From positions 27,488 through 91,487 of the forward strand of contig CAWJCB010000012.1 of NCBI GenBank assembly GCA_963841105.1: 64,000 nt of DNA. Reading direction: 5' to 3'. Each line of letters starts with the position of its first letter. Positions within the stretch are counted from its first letter, which is position 1. This document shows, in pieces, positions 37,359 to 48,957 of this stretch. This stretch comes from VAZQ01 sp963841105. GTDB lineage: Bacteria > Pseudomonadota > Alphaproteobacteria > Rhizobiales > Xanthobacteraceae. The notes beneath the pieces are model-generated. The model did not search any database and was not told the origin of the DNA. It worked only from the letters and a program-made list of their open reading frames with translations. Both the position numbers and the translations under genes were made by a program.

Positions 37359-38526
37359 TTACGCCGCGAGGTCGGCCACCACGGCGTCCAGCACGGGGAA
37401 ACCGGATGTCGTCACGCGCAGCCGCCCGGCAGGCGTCATGTCAACGACGCCCTGCGCGCGCAACATCGCTATGCGTCGCGCCTCGATCTGGCGCCCTGCA
37501 ACGCGGGCGTATCGCTCTGGATCAATACCTTCAACGAGCCGGAGCCCCATCAGCAGAAGCTCGTCGGCAATCTCTTCCGGCGTGAGCGCCTCGTCGCTGA
37601 TGACGCCATCACCGCGCTCGACTACCCGGGCGAGCCAGGCCTCCGGGCGTTTCTCGGTTGCCGTCGCGTGTCGCGTGCCCGCAATCTCAAGTTCGACCGT
37701 GCGCGCCCGGACCGACGCCAGCGTATTCGTGCCCGCGCCAATAGATGAGGTTATGGCGACATTCGCCTCCGGATCGCGCGTGGTTTGATACCTCATAGGC
37801 GGCAAGGCCTGCGTCCGCGCACATCGTCTGGGTGATGTCATACAAGGTGCGCGCCGCATCCTCGTCCGGGACAGTCAACTTGCCGCTCGCATGCAGCAGG
37901 TGAAACGGCGTGCCATGCTCTATGGTGAGCTGGTAAAGTGACAGATGCTCTCCCGCCTCTGCAATCGCCCGCCTGAGCTCGCTCGCCCAGGCATCCTGGG
38001 TTTGCCCCGGGCGCGCATAGATGAGGTCGAATGAGTAGCGATCGAACACGGAGCGAGCGGTCGCCACGGCATCAAGCGCCTCGCGCGCCGAATGCAGGCG
38101 CCCGAGCTCGCGCAGCGCGGCGTCATCAAGGGACTGAATTCCGATCGAGACCCGGTTAACCCCAGCAGCGCGGTAGCCAACAAACCGGGTGGCCTCCACG
38201 CTGGTCGGATTGGCTTCGAGCGTGATCTCGGCGTCGCGCGCGATCTGCCAGTGCCGCCCAACTGCATCAAGTATGGCGCCTGCGGTTTTCGGCTGCATAA
38301 GCGACGGCGTCCCACCTCCGAAGAAAACGGTGGAGACGGTTCGCCCCGGCACGCGGTCGGCAGTCGCGGCGATCTCGGCGGCAAAGGCGCGCACGAATCG
38401 GTCCTCATCGATATTTGCATGGCGCACGTGGCTGTTGAAATCGCAATACGGACATTTGGAAAGGCAGAATGGCCAATGGATGTAGACACCGAAAGGGCGC
38501 GCCTGGGGTTGGTCAGCGGGGTTCAA
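37359..38526 (-). CDS. hemW: HemW-like radical SAM haem chaperone, one frameshift
   Basis: This radical SAM enzyme (formerly HemN-like) has VYIHWPFCLSKCPYCDFNSH with the CxxxCxxC iron-sulfur motif, FFGGGTPSLM and SIGIQSLDD. The first frame stops at 37687 after GVGPGAHGR. Deleting one A near 37693 continues LEIAGTRHATATEKRPEAW to the natural end at 37359, including the LLLMGLRLVEGID segment. The best start is a TTG at 38526 with GGAGG six bases upstream, overlapping the rdgB stop; no ATG lies before the first motif. The protein is a haem-trafficking factor for respiratory enzymes. Confidence 0.87.
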
Positions 38527-39193
38527 GACAGGCCTCCGCCAGCTTGAGGAAGGCGCGTGCGCGGTGGGAGAGGCCGCTTCCCGCCGGCGGCAGCCCATGC
38601 TTCTCGAGACCAGGCATTTCTCCGAAGGTGCGGGCGTGTCCATCCGGGACAAATATTGGATCGTAGCCGAATCCCTGTTCGCCGCGCGGCGGCCATATAA
38701 TCATCCCATCTACGGTCGCTTCGAACTCCTCGACATGTCGATCCGGCCAGGCGATGCATAGGGCGCAGATGAAATGTGCTTTGCGCTGTGATGGCTCATG
38801 CGCGCCGCGTTCGCGCAATTTCTCCTCAACAATGTGCATCGCGCGCCGGAAATCCTTGTGGGGGCCTGCCCAACGCGCAGAATAGACGCCGGGCTGTCCT
38901 CCGAGCGCGTCGAGGGCAAGCCCGGAATCATCGGCCAGCGCCGGCAGGCCAGCGCCGGCTGCAGCGCAGATCGCCTTGATGCGCGCATTCTCGCAAAAAG
39001 TGGCGCCGTTCTCTTCCGGTTCCGCAAGGCCAAGCTCGCGCGCGGCGACCGGGTTGATACTGAATCGAGAGAGCAACTCGCGCATTTCGGCGAGCTTGCC
39101 CGCGTTGTGAGTTGCAATCACGAGCGGGCCTTGCAGCTTGCGGGGCGTCGGACAAAGCGGGCGCGCGAAGGAGCCGTTGGAATCCGCGTTCAC
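38513..39193 (-). CDS. rdgB: XTP/dITP diphosphatase RdgB
   Basis: The 226-residue Ham1-family enzyme has PLVIATHNAGKLAEMRELL near residue 24, LADDSGLALDALGGQPGVYSAR, and GFGYDPIFVPDG. It removes non-canonical purine triphosphates such as dITP and XTP. Its start overlaps the rph stop by 4 bases and its end overlaps the hemW start. The rph-rdgB-hemW run is a conserved alphaproteobacterial operon. Confidence 0.95.
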   Translation of the reverse strand: MNADSNGSFARPLCPTPRKLQGPLVIATHNAGKLAEMRELLSRFSINPVAARELGLAEPEENGATFCENARIKAICAAAGAGLPALADDSGLALDALGGQPGVYSARWAGPHKDFRRAMHIVEEKLRERGAHEPSQRKAHFICALCIAWPDRHVEEFEATVDGMIIWPPRGEQGFGYDPIFVPDGHARTFGEMPGLEKHGLPPAGSGLSHRARAFLKLAEACLEPR

Positions 39194-39903
39194 ATCACAG
39201 CCAGCTTTTGTAGATCAACAAGCTTCATAAGGCCCTTCCTTGCGAGCGCGAGGAGACCCAGGAACTGCTCCTCCGTGAACGGAACCTTCTCCGCAGTGCC
39301 TTGAATCTCAACCAGACGACCGGCGCCGGTCATGACAAAATTGGCGTCGGTCTCGGCCTCGGAGTCCTCGGCATAATCGAGATCGAGCACCGGCGTCCCG
39401 CTGCAGATGCCGCATGACACGGCGGCCACATGATCGCGCAAAGGCTCGCCTTTGAGCATGTCCCTGGCCTTCATCCAGCCGACGCAATCGTGCAGAGCGA
39501 CCCATGCGCCGGTGATCGCCGCCGTTCGTGTTCCGCCATCGGCCTGGATGACATCGCAATCGACCGTAATCTGCCGTTCCCCGAGGGCCGGTAAGTCAAG
39601 CACCGCCCGCAGGCTGCGCCCAATAAGACGTTGGATCTCGATCGTGCGGCCACTCTGCTTGCCGCTCGATGCCTCGCGGCGCGTACGTTCAGAGGTTGCG
39701 CGGGGCAGCATGCCGTACTCGGCGGTGACCCAGCCCCTCGCCTGTCCTTTAAGCCACGGCGGCAGCCGGTCCTCCAAAGTTGCGGTGGCGAGCACGTGCG
39801 TGTCGCCGAACTTCACGAAGCACGATCCCTCGGCGTATTTCACAACGCCGCGCTCGAGCGATATTGCGCGCAACTCATCGGCTTGTCGGCGGCTCGGCCG
39901 CAT
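39190..39903 (-). CDS. rph: Ribonuclease PH
   Basis: The 237-residue phosphorolytic exonuclease begins MRPSRRQADELRAISLERG. It contains GWVTAEYGMLPRATSERTRRE, RTIEIQRLIGRSLRAVLDL and ITVDCDVIQADGGTRTAAITG (in part). It trims the 3' ends of tRNA precursors. It is cotranscribed with rdgB and hemW. In related genomes it is directly divergent from hrcA; here a TctC-type gene lies between. Confidence 0.95.
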   Translation of the reverse strand: MRPSRRQADELRAISLERGVVKYAEGSCFVKFGDTHVLATATLEDRLPPWLKGQARGWVTAEYGMLPRATSERTRREASSGKQSGRTIEIQRLIGRSLRAVLDLPALGERQITVDCDVIQADGGTRTAAITGAWVALHDCVGWMKARDMLKGEPLRDHVAAVSCGICSGTPVLDLDYAEDSEAETDANFVMTGAGRLVEIQGTAEKVPFTEEQFLGLLALARKGLMKLVDLQKLAVM

Positions 39904-39981
39904 TCATGTCTCCGAGCATTGGTTGGTCGCTGCTGGTTCTAGGTGTCGGCGCACGCCGCGACAAGGGTTGCTGCGCTCCCA

Positions 39982-40996
39982 TCATTCGGGCTCGATCCCC
40001 GCGTCCTTGATCATCTTGGTCCATTCTACGAGCTGGATCCTGACAAACTCGTCCAGCTCTTCGGAGGTGCTGGAGAAAGCTTCAAATCCCAGCGTCGTCA
40101 TGCGCGTCTTGATCTCAGGATCGTCGATGATCCTGCGCAACTCGCCATTGAGTCGGGAGGTGATCCCGATGGGTGTATTGGCCGGGGCGAACATTCCCGC
40201 CCATGAATCCATGTTGAAGTTACTGACGCCGGCCTCATGCATGGACGGAACATCGGGCAGGAGCGCGCTGCGTTTGATCCGGGTGACAGCGAGCGCGCGC
40301 AGCGCACCTGACGTGAGGTGCGGAAGCGCCGGCGTGAGATCGCTGAATATCATTGGCACCCGGCCGGCAAGCACGTCGTTCATGGCCTGAGGAACGGTCT
40401 TATAGGGGACATGCAACACGTCGATCCCCGTCCAATGCTTGAGCGTGGCGCCGGCCACGATGCCGGAGGTGTTTCCACTGGCATAGGAGAGCTTCCCTGG
40501 ATTGGCTCTGGCGTGAGCGATCAGCGCGGCAACAGAAGTCGACCGGGAGATCGCGATGGACAGCCAGCACGAACGTAAAGCTGCCGACCCGTGAGAGGGA
40601 GGAGAAATCCTTGACGGGATCATAGGCCAGCATCCTGTTGAGTGTCGGCGCCGCTGAATGCGGGCTGTTTGTGCTCATGAGCAGGGTATGTCCGTCTGGC
40701 GCCGCCCGCGCCACCGCAGCCGCAGCGATGGCGCCGTTTGCGCCCGGTTTGTTCTCGATGACGATCGTCTGCTTGAGCGCAACGCCGAGCGGCTGTGCAA
40801 TGGTGCGAGTGATAACGTCGGTGCCGCTGCCAGCGCCGAATGGGACGACAATGGTGATCGGTTTGCTCGGATAATCGTGATTGGTCGCCTGGACATTTCC
40901 GTCGCCCGGTTGGGCATTCCCTGCAACGCTCAACAGGACCAAAGCCCCGGCGGTCAAAGCGCCAAACATCCGGTTCTTGCGCCGATCTCTTGCCAT
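39982..40996 (-). CDS. Bug/TctC-family tripartite tricarboxylate binding protein, one frameshift
   Basis: This is a periplasmic solute-binding protein of the Bug (TctC) family. A signal peptide (MFGALTAGALVLLSVAGNAQ) precedes YPSKPITIVVPFGAGSGTDVITR, the family entry motif, and ENKPGANGAIAAAAVA. The frame changes near 40535; the other frame supplies SVAALIAHARANPGKLSYAS through IFSDLTPALPHL and ends DAGIEPE. TctA/TctB membrane partners are not present, as is common for the many orphan Bug proteins of beta- and alphaproteobacteria. Ligand unknown, likely a carboxylate. It separates rph from hrcA. Confidence 0.83.
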
Positions 40997-41196
40997 GACT
41001 TGGTGCGCCACTTGATGAAAAAGAATGGGCCGCCCGCCCCTGCGTGGCTTGGATTGTAAGACAAATCGCGAATCGAGGATATCGCCAGGCAAGATTCGGT
41101 TTCCGCTATCATGCCGGGGAACTGAACTTGGAATTCCTACCGGTTAACCCCTTATCGGCACGTCTCCGGTGCCCCGAGCCTGGCGCTCCCAAAGCC

Positions 41197-41222
41197 TTGC
41201 ACTCCTAAGCCTGAGTGGACAA
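41197..41222. promoter_or_regulatory. Degenerate CIRCE-like inverted repeat at the hrcA start
   Basis: TTGCACTC-N8-GAGTGGACAA resembles the HrcA operator TTAGCACTC-N9-GAGTGCTAA but has a shorter spacer and mismatches in the right half. It overlaps the GTG at 41215, the first possible hrcA start. If it is real, the start at 41239 is more likely. Low confidence. Confidence 0.3.
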
Positions 41223-42327
41223 TTCTGGTGCGCCTTGCATGGAGGGGCGATTGTCCCACGACGTTCCGATTGGCGCGACGCAAGTTACCCTCGCTCAGCT
41301 CAACGAGCGCTCGCGCGACATTTTCCGCCAGATCGTCGAGAGCTACCTCGCGACCGGAGAACCTGTTGGCTCGCGCAATCTTTCCCGCTTGATCACAACA
41401 CCGCTTTCGCCGGCTTCGGTCCGCAATGTGATGTCCGACCTCGAGCAACTCGGGCTGGTTTATGCTCCACATATCTCGGCTGGCCGGCTCCCGACGGAGC
41501 TGGGACTGCAATTCTTCGTCGATGCGCTCATGGAGATCGGGGACCTCGGAGAATCTGATCGGCGCGAGATGGAGGCGAAGGTCGCCGCTGCGGGGAAGTC
41601 CCTTGACGCGATGCTCAGCGAAGCCTCAGGGATGTTGTCCGGACTTACGCGGGCGGCCGGTGTGGTGCTGGCCGCAAAGTCGAATGTCCGGCTGAAGCAC
41701 ATTGAGTTCGTGCGACTAGAGCCGGAACGCGCTCTGGTCGTTCTTGTGTCCGAGGATGGTCAGATCGAGAACCGCATCGTCACTGTCCCAGCTGGTCTCC
41801 CCGCATCGGCTTTCACCGAAGCTTCGAACTTCCTCAACTCGCATGTGCGCGGCCGCACCTTGCCCGAGGCCAAAACGGAGCTTGAACAGGCGCTGGTAAC
41901 TGGGAAAGCGGAGCTTGATCAGCTCACGCAGAAGATTGTTTCGGCGGGACTTGCGAGCTGGTCGGGTGGTGAGAACGACGAGCGCAGGCTGATTGTGCGT
42001 GGCGCTGCCCATCTGCTCGACGACCTCAAGGCCGTCGAGGATCTCGAACGTGTGCGCCTGCTGTTCGATGACCTCGAAACCAAGCGCGGGGTGGCGGAAT
42101 TCCTGGGCCGCGCCGAACGTGCGGAAGGGGCGCGCATATTCATAGGTTCGGAGAACAAGCTGTTCTCCCTTTCGGGGTCTTCGACCATCGTGGCGCCGTA
42201 CCGCGATAGCGCTGGTCGAATCATCGGTGTGATTGGGGTCATTGGTCCGACACGGCTCAACTATGCCCGTGTGATCCCGATGGTAGACTATACCGCGAAG
42301 GTCGTGAGCAAGCTCATTGGGGGTTGA
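41215..42327 (+). CDS. hrcA: Heat-inducible transcription repressor HrcA
   Basis: The protein has 370 residues from GTG 41215 or 362 from ATG 41239. The N-terminal winged helix has LNERSRDIFRQIVESYLATGEPVGSRNLS, quoted in outline, and SPASVRNVMSDLEQLG. A GAF-like domain and inserted dimerisation segment follow, ending NYARVIPMVDYTAKVVSKLI. HrcA binds CIRCE operators and represses groESL-type chaperone operons. grpE follows after about 160 bp and dnaK-dnaJ lie further on. Confidence 0.94.
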   Translation: MDNSGAPCMEGRLSHDVPIGATQVTLAQLNERSRDIFRQIVESYLATGEPVGSRNLSRLITTPLSPASVRNVMSDLEQLGLVYAPHISAGRLPTELGLQFFVDALMEIGDLGESDRREMEAKVAAAGKSLDAMLSEASGMLSGLTRAAGVVLAAKSNVRLKHIEFVRLEPERALVVLVSEDGQIENRIVTVPAGLPASAFTEASNFLNSHVRGRTLPEAKTELEQALVTGKAELDQLTQKIVSAGLASWSGGENDERRLIVRGAAHLLDDLKAVEDLERVRLLFDDLETKRGVAEFLGRAERAEGARIFIGSENKLFSLSGSSTIVAPYRDSAGRIIGVIGVIGPTRLNYARVIPMVDYTAKVVSKLIGG

Positions 42328-42489
42328 TGGCGCAGCTTCCCGCTTAATAGTCCATCGTCGATCACTTGCACGGGAAGCCTTGCTCGAAAATACGCTACCG
42401 GCGCTTGATTTTTCTTCACTGAACGCAGATATGCGACCGAAACTAGCCGATTTGTTTAGGGGAACCAATTTGCTTACGGGAACAATGTG

Positions 42490-43137
42490 ATGACGGAATC
42501 CAATTCCGGTCCCTCCTTCGACGCGAACGCCGCTACCGAGGCGCCCGCGGACGCCGCTCGGGCCGCGCCTGCTTCCGAGGCGATTGACCCCGCAGATCAC
42601 GCCCGTGTGGCGTCCGAGTACAAGGACAAACTTCTGCGGGTGCTGGCCGAGATGGAGAACCTGCGCCGCCGGACCGCGCGCGAGACAGCCGACGCGCGCA
42701 TATACGGCATTTCGGCCTTCGCGCGGGACATCCTGGCTGTAGCGGATAACATGGAACGCGCCTTGCAGGCGCTCGACGCCGAGCTGCGGGAGAAGGCGGA
42801 CGCGGGCATCAAGGCGTTGCTGGACGGAGTGGAGTTGACAGAGCGCGAGCTCTTGAAGGTGCTCGAGAAGCACGGCGTGAAGAAGTTCGACCCGCTGGGG
42901 CAGAAATTCGACCCCAACCTTCATCAGGCCATGTTTGAGCTGCCCGATCCCTCCCGCCCGGCCGGAACCATCGCCCAGGTGATGCAGCCCGGCTATACAA
43001 TCGGTGACCGCATATTGCGGCCTGCAATGGTGGCAGTGGCCAGGGGCGGACCGAAAGCAACAGCCGAGACACCGGCCAACGACAACGCCGGCGAGGTCTC
43101 GCAAGATCCGCAGCAAGACCCCCAGCATTCCGCCTGA
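42490..43137 (+). CDS. grpE: Nucleotide exchange factor GrpE
   Basis: The 215-residue protein has a disordered Ala-rich N-terminus and a long coiled coil (RVASEYKDKLLRVLAEMENLRRRTARE in outline). The beta domain has FDPNLHQAMFELPD and the closing GYTIGDRILRPAMVAVARGG. It releases ADP from DnaK. GTG 42487 and ATG 42490 are adjacent; the ATG is preferred. A weak RpoH-like promoter (CTTGAT at 42404, CAGATAT at 42426) lies upstream. Confidence 0.95.
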   Translation: MTESNSGPSFDANAATEAPADAARAAPASEAIDPADHARVASEYKDKLLRVLAEMENLRRRTARETADARIYGISAFARDILAVADNMERALQALDAELREKADAGIKALLDGVELTERELLKVLEKHGVKKFDPLGQKFDPNLHQAMFELPDPSRPAGTIAQVMQPGYTIGDRILRPAMVAVARGGPKATAETPANDNAGEVSQDPQQDPQHSA

Positions 43138-43223
43138 GGTATCCGCGTTGCAGTCCCGACGGCGCCCTTCGTAGCGCTGTGGGCTTGATTGCGCGCGTGA
43201 GGCGAGCAAAGAGCGGTGACAGC

Positions 43224-44169
43224 TTATCGTGGTTCAATTCCGTCGCGCACGGCACGAAAACGCGGATATGCATCGTGCCAGGCGTCAGCGCGCGAGACGC
43301 CCACGAGCTGGAGATAACCGGACCCGCCGAAGCGCAGCCATTGCACTATCGTCAGGTCCACCGATCCGGTCGGATCCCTGCCCTGCGCGAGGATCTGGTG
43401 CCCAGGCTGTCCGGCGATCCGGAGCGGTTCCGCGCCGGTGACGCGCATCTCGCGCACGTTTGGAACGGCCGCGAAGGCCTCGCGAGCAAACGCCTCGCGA
43501 TCGCTGCTGTGAGATGGGGCTCCCGGAGCCACGTTGACGAAGATATGAGGCTGCGGCTGCCCTTGAACAGGTGAGGGCGGCTCATTCAATACGGCCGCGC
43601 GTCCGGGTACGATACCACCAACCTGGAAGCCCGCGAGCTCCGAGAACTTGAATGGCAGCAAACCGAGCTGTTCCTCGACCGGAACGTGCGCGCGAATGGC
43701 GAGTGTCCCAAGGGAGTCGCGAATTGCAGCATCGGCATATAGGTTCTGGACCGTTTCCGGAATTTGCACGGTGACCAAGGCGGTGAGGTCCGGCGAGGCG
43801 CTGATAAGTATCCACTTGCGAACCTTCGTATTCTCGATCTCCTGCCGCCCGATTACCAGAAAGGCCTTTCCAGCCGGTAGCGACAGCGGTTCGCGCTTTT
43901 CGACAACGAGACCTTGTTTCCTGAGTGCCTCCGCGCTCATGCCCTTGTCGAGCTCGGAATACGCCTCGGCAGGAAGAGCCGCCAGCAGGATCGCAGCATG
44001 AGTGCTGGGGTCTTCGAATCCAAAAAAATTGGTGCTGGTCTCCATACCGGAGGGCGGCACCAGCCCCAATCGAGAGCCCGGCGGATACACGAGCTCGGCG
44101 GCGAGCGCGCCGGATGCAACAACCATCGCGACCGCAAGTACCAGGACGAAGGTAACGAAAGACTGTCAT
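43224..44169 (-). CDS. Putative secreted protein of unknown function, frameshift at the signal peptide
   Basis: The frame from 44126 encodes about 300 residues: a signal-peptide end (MVVASGALAAE) and a mature protein starting LVYPPGSRLGLVPPSGM. The upstream bases in that frame read FVLVLAVA, a good hydrophobic core, then reach a stop with no start codon. The ATG at 44169 reads MTVFRY in another frame. One extra base near 44150 would join them into a full signal peptide. The mature part has RKWILISASPDLTALVTVQIP and AWHDAYPRFRAVRDGIEPR. I do not recognise a functional family. The gene is convergent with grpE. Confidence 0.7.
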
Positions 44170-44260
44170 GAGAGGCCATCGTAGCGCAAAGCCACGTGCT
44201 ATTGCATGGGGCAGGTAACATCAGCCAATGAAGCGAGCGTAATGAAGGCGGAGCAGGGCA

Positions 44261-44637
44261 ATGTGGTCACACGGCAGCTTTTATTGGAACGAGCTGATGA
44301 CGCATGACCCCGAGAGGGCGAAAAAGTTCTACGCGTCCTCGATCGGATGGACATTCGATGCGATGCCGATGCCCGACGGCACTTATTGGCTGGCAAAGCT
44401 CGAAGACAAGCCGGTCGGCGGCATCTTTCCCATGACTGGCGCGGAGTTCGCAGGGATGGGTGAACGTGGGTGGCTTACCTCGCCGTGGACGACGTTGATG
44501 CGCGGCTCAAACGGGCGGCCGCCGCGGGCGCCAAGGTGATCAAGGCGCCGTTCGAAGTTCCAGGTGTAGGGCGCATCGCCTTCATCGAGGAGCCAGGCGG
44601 AGCCATGATCGGATGGATTACGCCGGCCAGCTCATGA
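44261..44637 (+). CDS. VOC (glyoxalase-like) family protein, one frameshift
   Basis: The first frame reads MWSHGSFYWNELMTHDPERAKKFY and PVGGIFPMTG, typical of single-domain VOC proteins (PhnB/YdeE-like). The continuation VAYLAVDDVDARLKRAAAAG, followed by GRIAFIEEPGGAMIGWITP, is in another frame from about 44468. Correcting one base gives about 125 residues. Metal-binding residues cannot be assigned safely. The function is unknown; these proteins bind small molecules or antibiotics. Confidence 0.75.
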
Positions 44638-44667
44638 TCTCGATCTTCTGGTTCGGGATGATTTTGC

Positions 44668-45288
44668 TTAGCTCGGGCGCGTGACCCTCCGAAGCGTGAG
44701 ATTGATCCGGCCGCCCTGTGGCAGCAGCGTCGATGTCCCAGGCAGAATGCGGTCGACACCATGAAAGGCTAAGCGCGCCTCTCCCCCGAGCACCAGGGCG
44801 TCGCCGGAAGCAAGTCGCACCGTGCGTGTCGGATCGCTGCGCCGTGTGCCGCCGATGCGAAATAAGCAGGTGTCGCCAAGGGAGATGGAAACCACCGGCG
44901 CATCAAAATCGCGTTCATCGCGATCCTGGTGCAATCCCATCCTTGCCGCAGGTCCGTAATAATTGATAAGGCAGCTTTCAGGGGGATGCTGATAGTCTCC
45001 CAACGTTTTCCAGGCATCGAGCAGGATGGTCGGCATCTGCGGCCAGGATTGGCCGGTCTCGGGATGCCGGGATTGATAGCGGTAACCGGTCTCATCGCTG
45101 ACCCAGCCGAGGGGCCCGCAATTGCTCATGCGCACGGAAAAAGGCTTACCACTCCCTGGCATGCGCGCAGCGTAGAATGGTGCGGCAGCAAGCACTGCAT
45201 CGACAGCATCCAACACCACCGCTTGCGAAGGTCGATCAAGAAATCCTGGGACCACGCGTAAACCTCCCAGGCTGGCTCGTTCGGTCAT
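44668..45288 (-). CDS. alkB: AlkB-family 2-oxoglutarate/Fe(II) dioxygenase
   Basis: From the ATG at 45288 the protein has 206 residues. Iron ligands are His120 and Asp122 (GLHQDRDE) and His176 (AFHGVDRIL). Arg194 and Arg200 in RINLTLR bind 2-oxoglutarate. CGPLGWVSDETGYRYQSRHP is the nucleotide-recognition lid. It removes alkyl groups from N1-methyladenine and N3-methylcytosine by oxidation. It is divergent from dnaK with 255 bp between, and no ada gene is close. Confidence 0.92.
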   Translation of the reverse strand: MTERASLGGLRVVPGFLDRPSQAVVLDAVDAVLAAAPFYAARMPGSGKPFSVRMSNCGPLGWVSDETGYRYQSRHPETGQSWPQMPTILLDAWKTLGDYQHPPESCLINYYGPAARMGLHQDRDERDFDAPVVSISLGDTCLFRIGGTRRSDPTRTVRLASGDALVLGGEARLAFHGVDRILPGTSTLLPQGGRINLTLRRVTRPS

Positions 45289-45377
45289 CTCGTCTCGTCT
45301 CCTCAGCAAAGCCCGGCCAGGTCCTTGGTCTGGCCGAGCGCTTGGTACTGTATCCTCGTGAATCCATTGTCGTATGT

Positions 45378-45405
45378 CTTGCGGCGCAAACGGGCTCTCC
45401 TATAT
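45378..45405 (+). promoter_or_regulatory. Candidate RpoH (sigma-32) promoter of dnaK
   Basis: CTTGCG at 45378-45383 and CCTATAT at 45399-45405, with 15 bases between, match the alphaproteobacterial heat-shock promoter (CTTG, then CYTATNT). It lies 139 bp before the dnaK ATG. Confidence 0.6.
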
Positions 45406-45543
45406 GAGCCAGGACGCCGCAGGGGGCGGCGTTGCCAGCTAATTTAGGGGGTCGGCAACAGGGCCGCAGGTTAAAGCGGAATTTCCCCTCGGGGCGCCGA
45501 AAGGACCCGGCCGATCTGCCGCAGAACAGAGGATGTAAGCACC

Positions 45544-47479
<1,936 letters not shown>

Positions 47480-47521
47480 TGCCGGCGGGATGCATTGCAT
47501 GCCTGCGATCGGCTCGAATCC

Positions 47522-47558
47522 GCACCCCCGGCCTCCGGCGCCGGGGGTGCTCGTTTTT
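47522..47558 (+). terminator. Rho-independent terminator after dnaK
   Basis: A perfect 11-bp stem (GCACCCCCGGC / GCCGGGGGTGC) with a 7-base loop is followed by TCGTTTTT. It lies 43 bp after the dnaK stop and would limit read-through into dnaJ. Confidence 0.9.
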
Positions 47559-47584
47559 GCAGCGGTGCCAGCTCAGTTTTGTTT

Positions 47585-47633
47585 GAGCATGATCTTGTCC
47601 GAAAATCGACATCCACTTTTCGGGATCATGCTC
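47585..47633. repeat. Rhizobiales-type GAGCATGATC palindrome
   Basis: GAGCATGATC at 47585-47594 pairs with GATCATGCTC at 47624-47633. Between them CCGAAAATCG and CTTTTCGG form an inner stem. This type, with GAGCATGAT ends and an inner GAAAA/TTTTC stem, is one of the most common intergenic repeats in Rhizobiales. It lies between the dnaK terminator and dnaJ. Confidence 0.8.
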
Positions 47634-47690
47634 TAGCAGATAGGATCGGGGGACGACTCAGTGACAGACACGATGAGATCGGACGCGCGG

Positions 47691-48818
47691 ATGGCGAAGC
47701 GCTGCTACTATGAGGTTCTCGGGGTTGAGCGGACCGCTGGCGACGGGGATTTGAAATCGGCGTTTCGCAAACTGGCAATGAAATGGCACCCGGACCGTAA
47801 CCCTGGAGACAAGACCAGCGAGACTCGCTTCAAGGAAATTAACGAGGCGTACGAAATCTTGAAGGATGCGGACAAGCGGGCCGCCTATGACCGTTTCGGC
47901 CACGCCGCATTCGAGCAGGGTGGCCTCGGCGGGGCTGGCGGCTTCGGCTCGGATTTCGGCTCGGCGTTTTCTGACCTGTTCGAAGGTATCTTCGGCATGT
48001 CGGGAGGGCGGGCGCGCTCAGGTCGCGAGCGCGGAGCGGACCTTCGCTACAACATGGAGATCCGGCTCGATGAGGCCTATTCCGGTAAGACGGCGCAGGT
48101 GCGCATCCCGACTTCGGTGACCTGCGAAGCTTGCTCCGGCTCCGGAGCAAAGGCGGGTACCAGACCCAAAGCCTGTGGAACCTGCGGTGGCCAGGGGCGC
48201 ATCCGCCATGCGCAGGGCTTTTTTACGCTGGAGCGGACCTGTCCGACCTGTCAGGGGCGCGGCCAAGTGATCGAGAGCCCATGTCATTCATGCTCCGGTT
48301 CCGGGCGAGTAACTCGCGAGCGCACGCTTTCCGTGAATATCCCTGCCGGAGTAGAGGATGGCACCCGCATCCGGCTTTCCGGCGAGGGCGAGGCTGGCCT
48401 GCGCGGCGGACCCGCTGGCGATTTGTACATTTTTCTCTCGATCGGGGCACATCAGTTTTTCCAGCGTGAGGGCGCCGATCTGCATTGTCGCGTGCCTATT
48501 TCCATGGTGGTGGCGGCTCTGGGCGGTGAGCTTGAAGTCCCGACCATCGACGGTGGCAACACCCGTGTGAAGGTGCCCGAAGGGACCCAATCCGGGAGGC
48601 GCTTTCGCGTTCAGAACAAGGGCATGCCGGTGCTGCGATCAAAACAAATGGGGGACATGTACGTCCAGGTGCTGGTGGAGACCCCCCAGAAGCTCACGAA
48701 GCGGCAGCGTGAGCTTTTGAACGAGTTCCAACGATTGTCCTCTAATGATACGCAACCTGAATCCTCGGGCTTCTTCGGCAAGGTGAAGGAGTTTCTCGGC
48801 CGCTCCGGGCAGGTCTAA
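47691..48818 (+). CDS. dnaJ: Chaperone protein DnaJ
   Basis: From ATG 47691 this is a 375-residue type I DnaJ. The J domain has KRCYYEVLGVERTAGDG and the HPD motif in WHPDRNPG. A Gly/Phe region precedes four zinc-finger repeats (CEACSGSG, CGTCGGQG, CPTCQGRG, CHSCSGSG), followed by the substrate-binding C-terminal domains. It stimulates DnaK ATPase and delivers substrates. An in-frame GTG at 47661 is an alternative start. It follows dnaK after 211 bp that hold a terminator and a repeat, so it may have its own promoter. Confidence 0.95.
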   Translation: MAKRCYYEVLGVERTAGDGDLKSAFRKLAMKWHPDRNPGDKTSETRFKEINEAYEILKDADKRAAYDRFGHAAFEQGGLGGAGGFGSDFGSAFSDLFEGIFGMSGGRARSGRERGADLRYNMEIRLDEAYSGKTAQVRIPTSVTCEACSGSGAKAGTRPKACGTCGGQGRIRHAQGFFTLERTCPTCQGRGQVIESPCHSCSGSGRVTRERTLSVNIPAGVEDGTRIRLSGEGEAGLRGGPAGDLYIFLSIGAHQFFQREGADLHCRVPISMVVAALGGELEVPTIDGGNTRVKVPEGTQSGRRFRVQNKGMPVLRSKQMGDMYVQVLVETPQKLTKRQRELLNEFQRLSSNDTQPESSGFFGKVKEFLGRSGQV

Positions 48819-48957
48819 GCGTCCCGCGATTCCCGGCTTCGCAAGTGCTTCCGGGCTCGTATCCGGAATATCGGTGATTTTGCCGCTTGACCCCTCGCTC
48901 TCTGCGCTTTACCGCTTTGTGATTGCAACTTTTGGTTTCTCCTCAGCGTCAGCCCCC

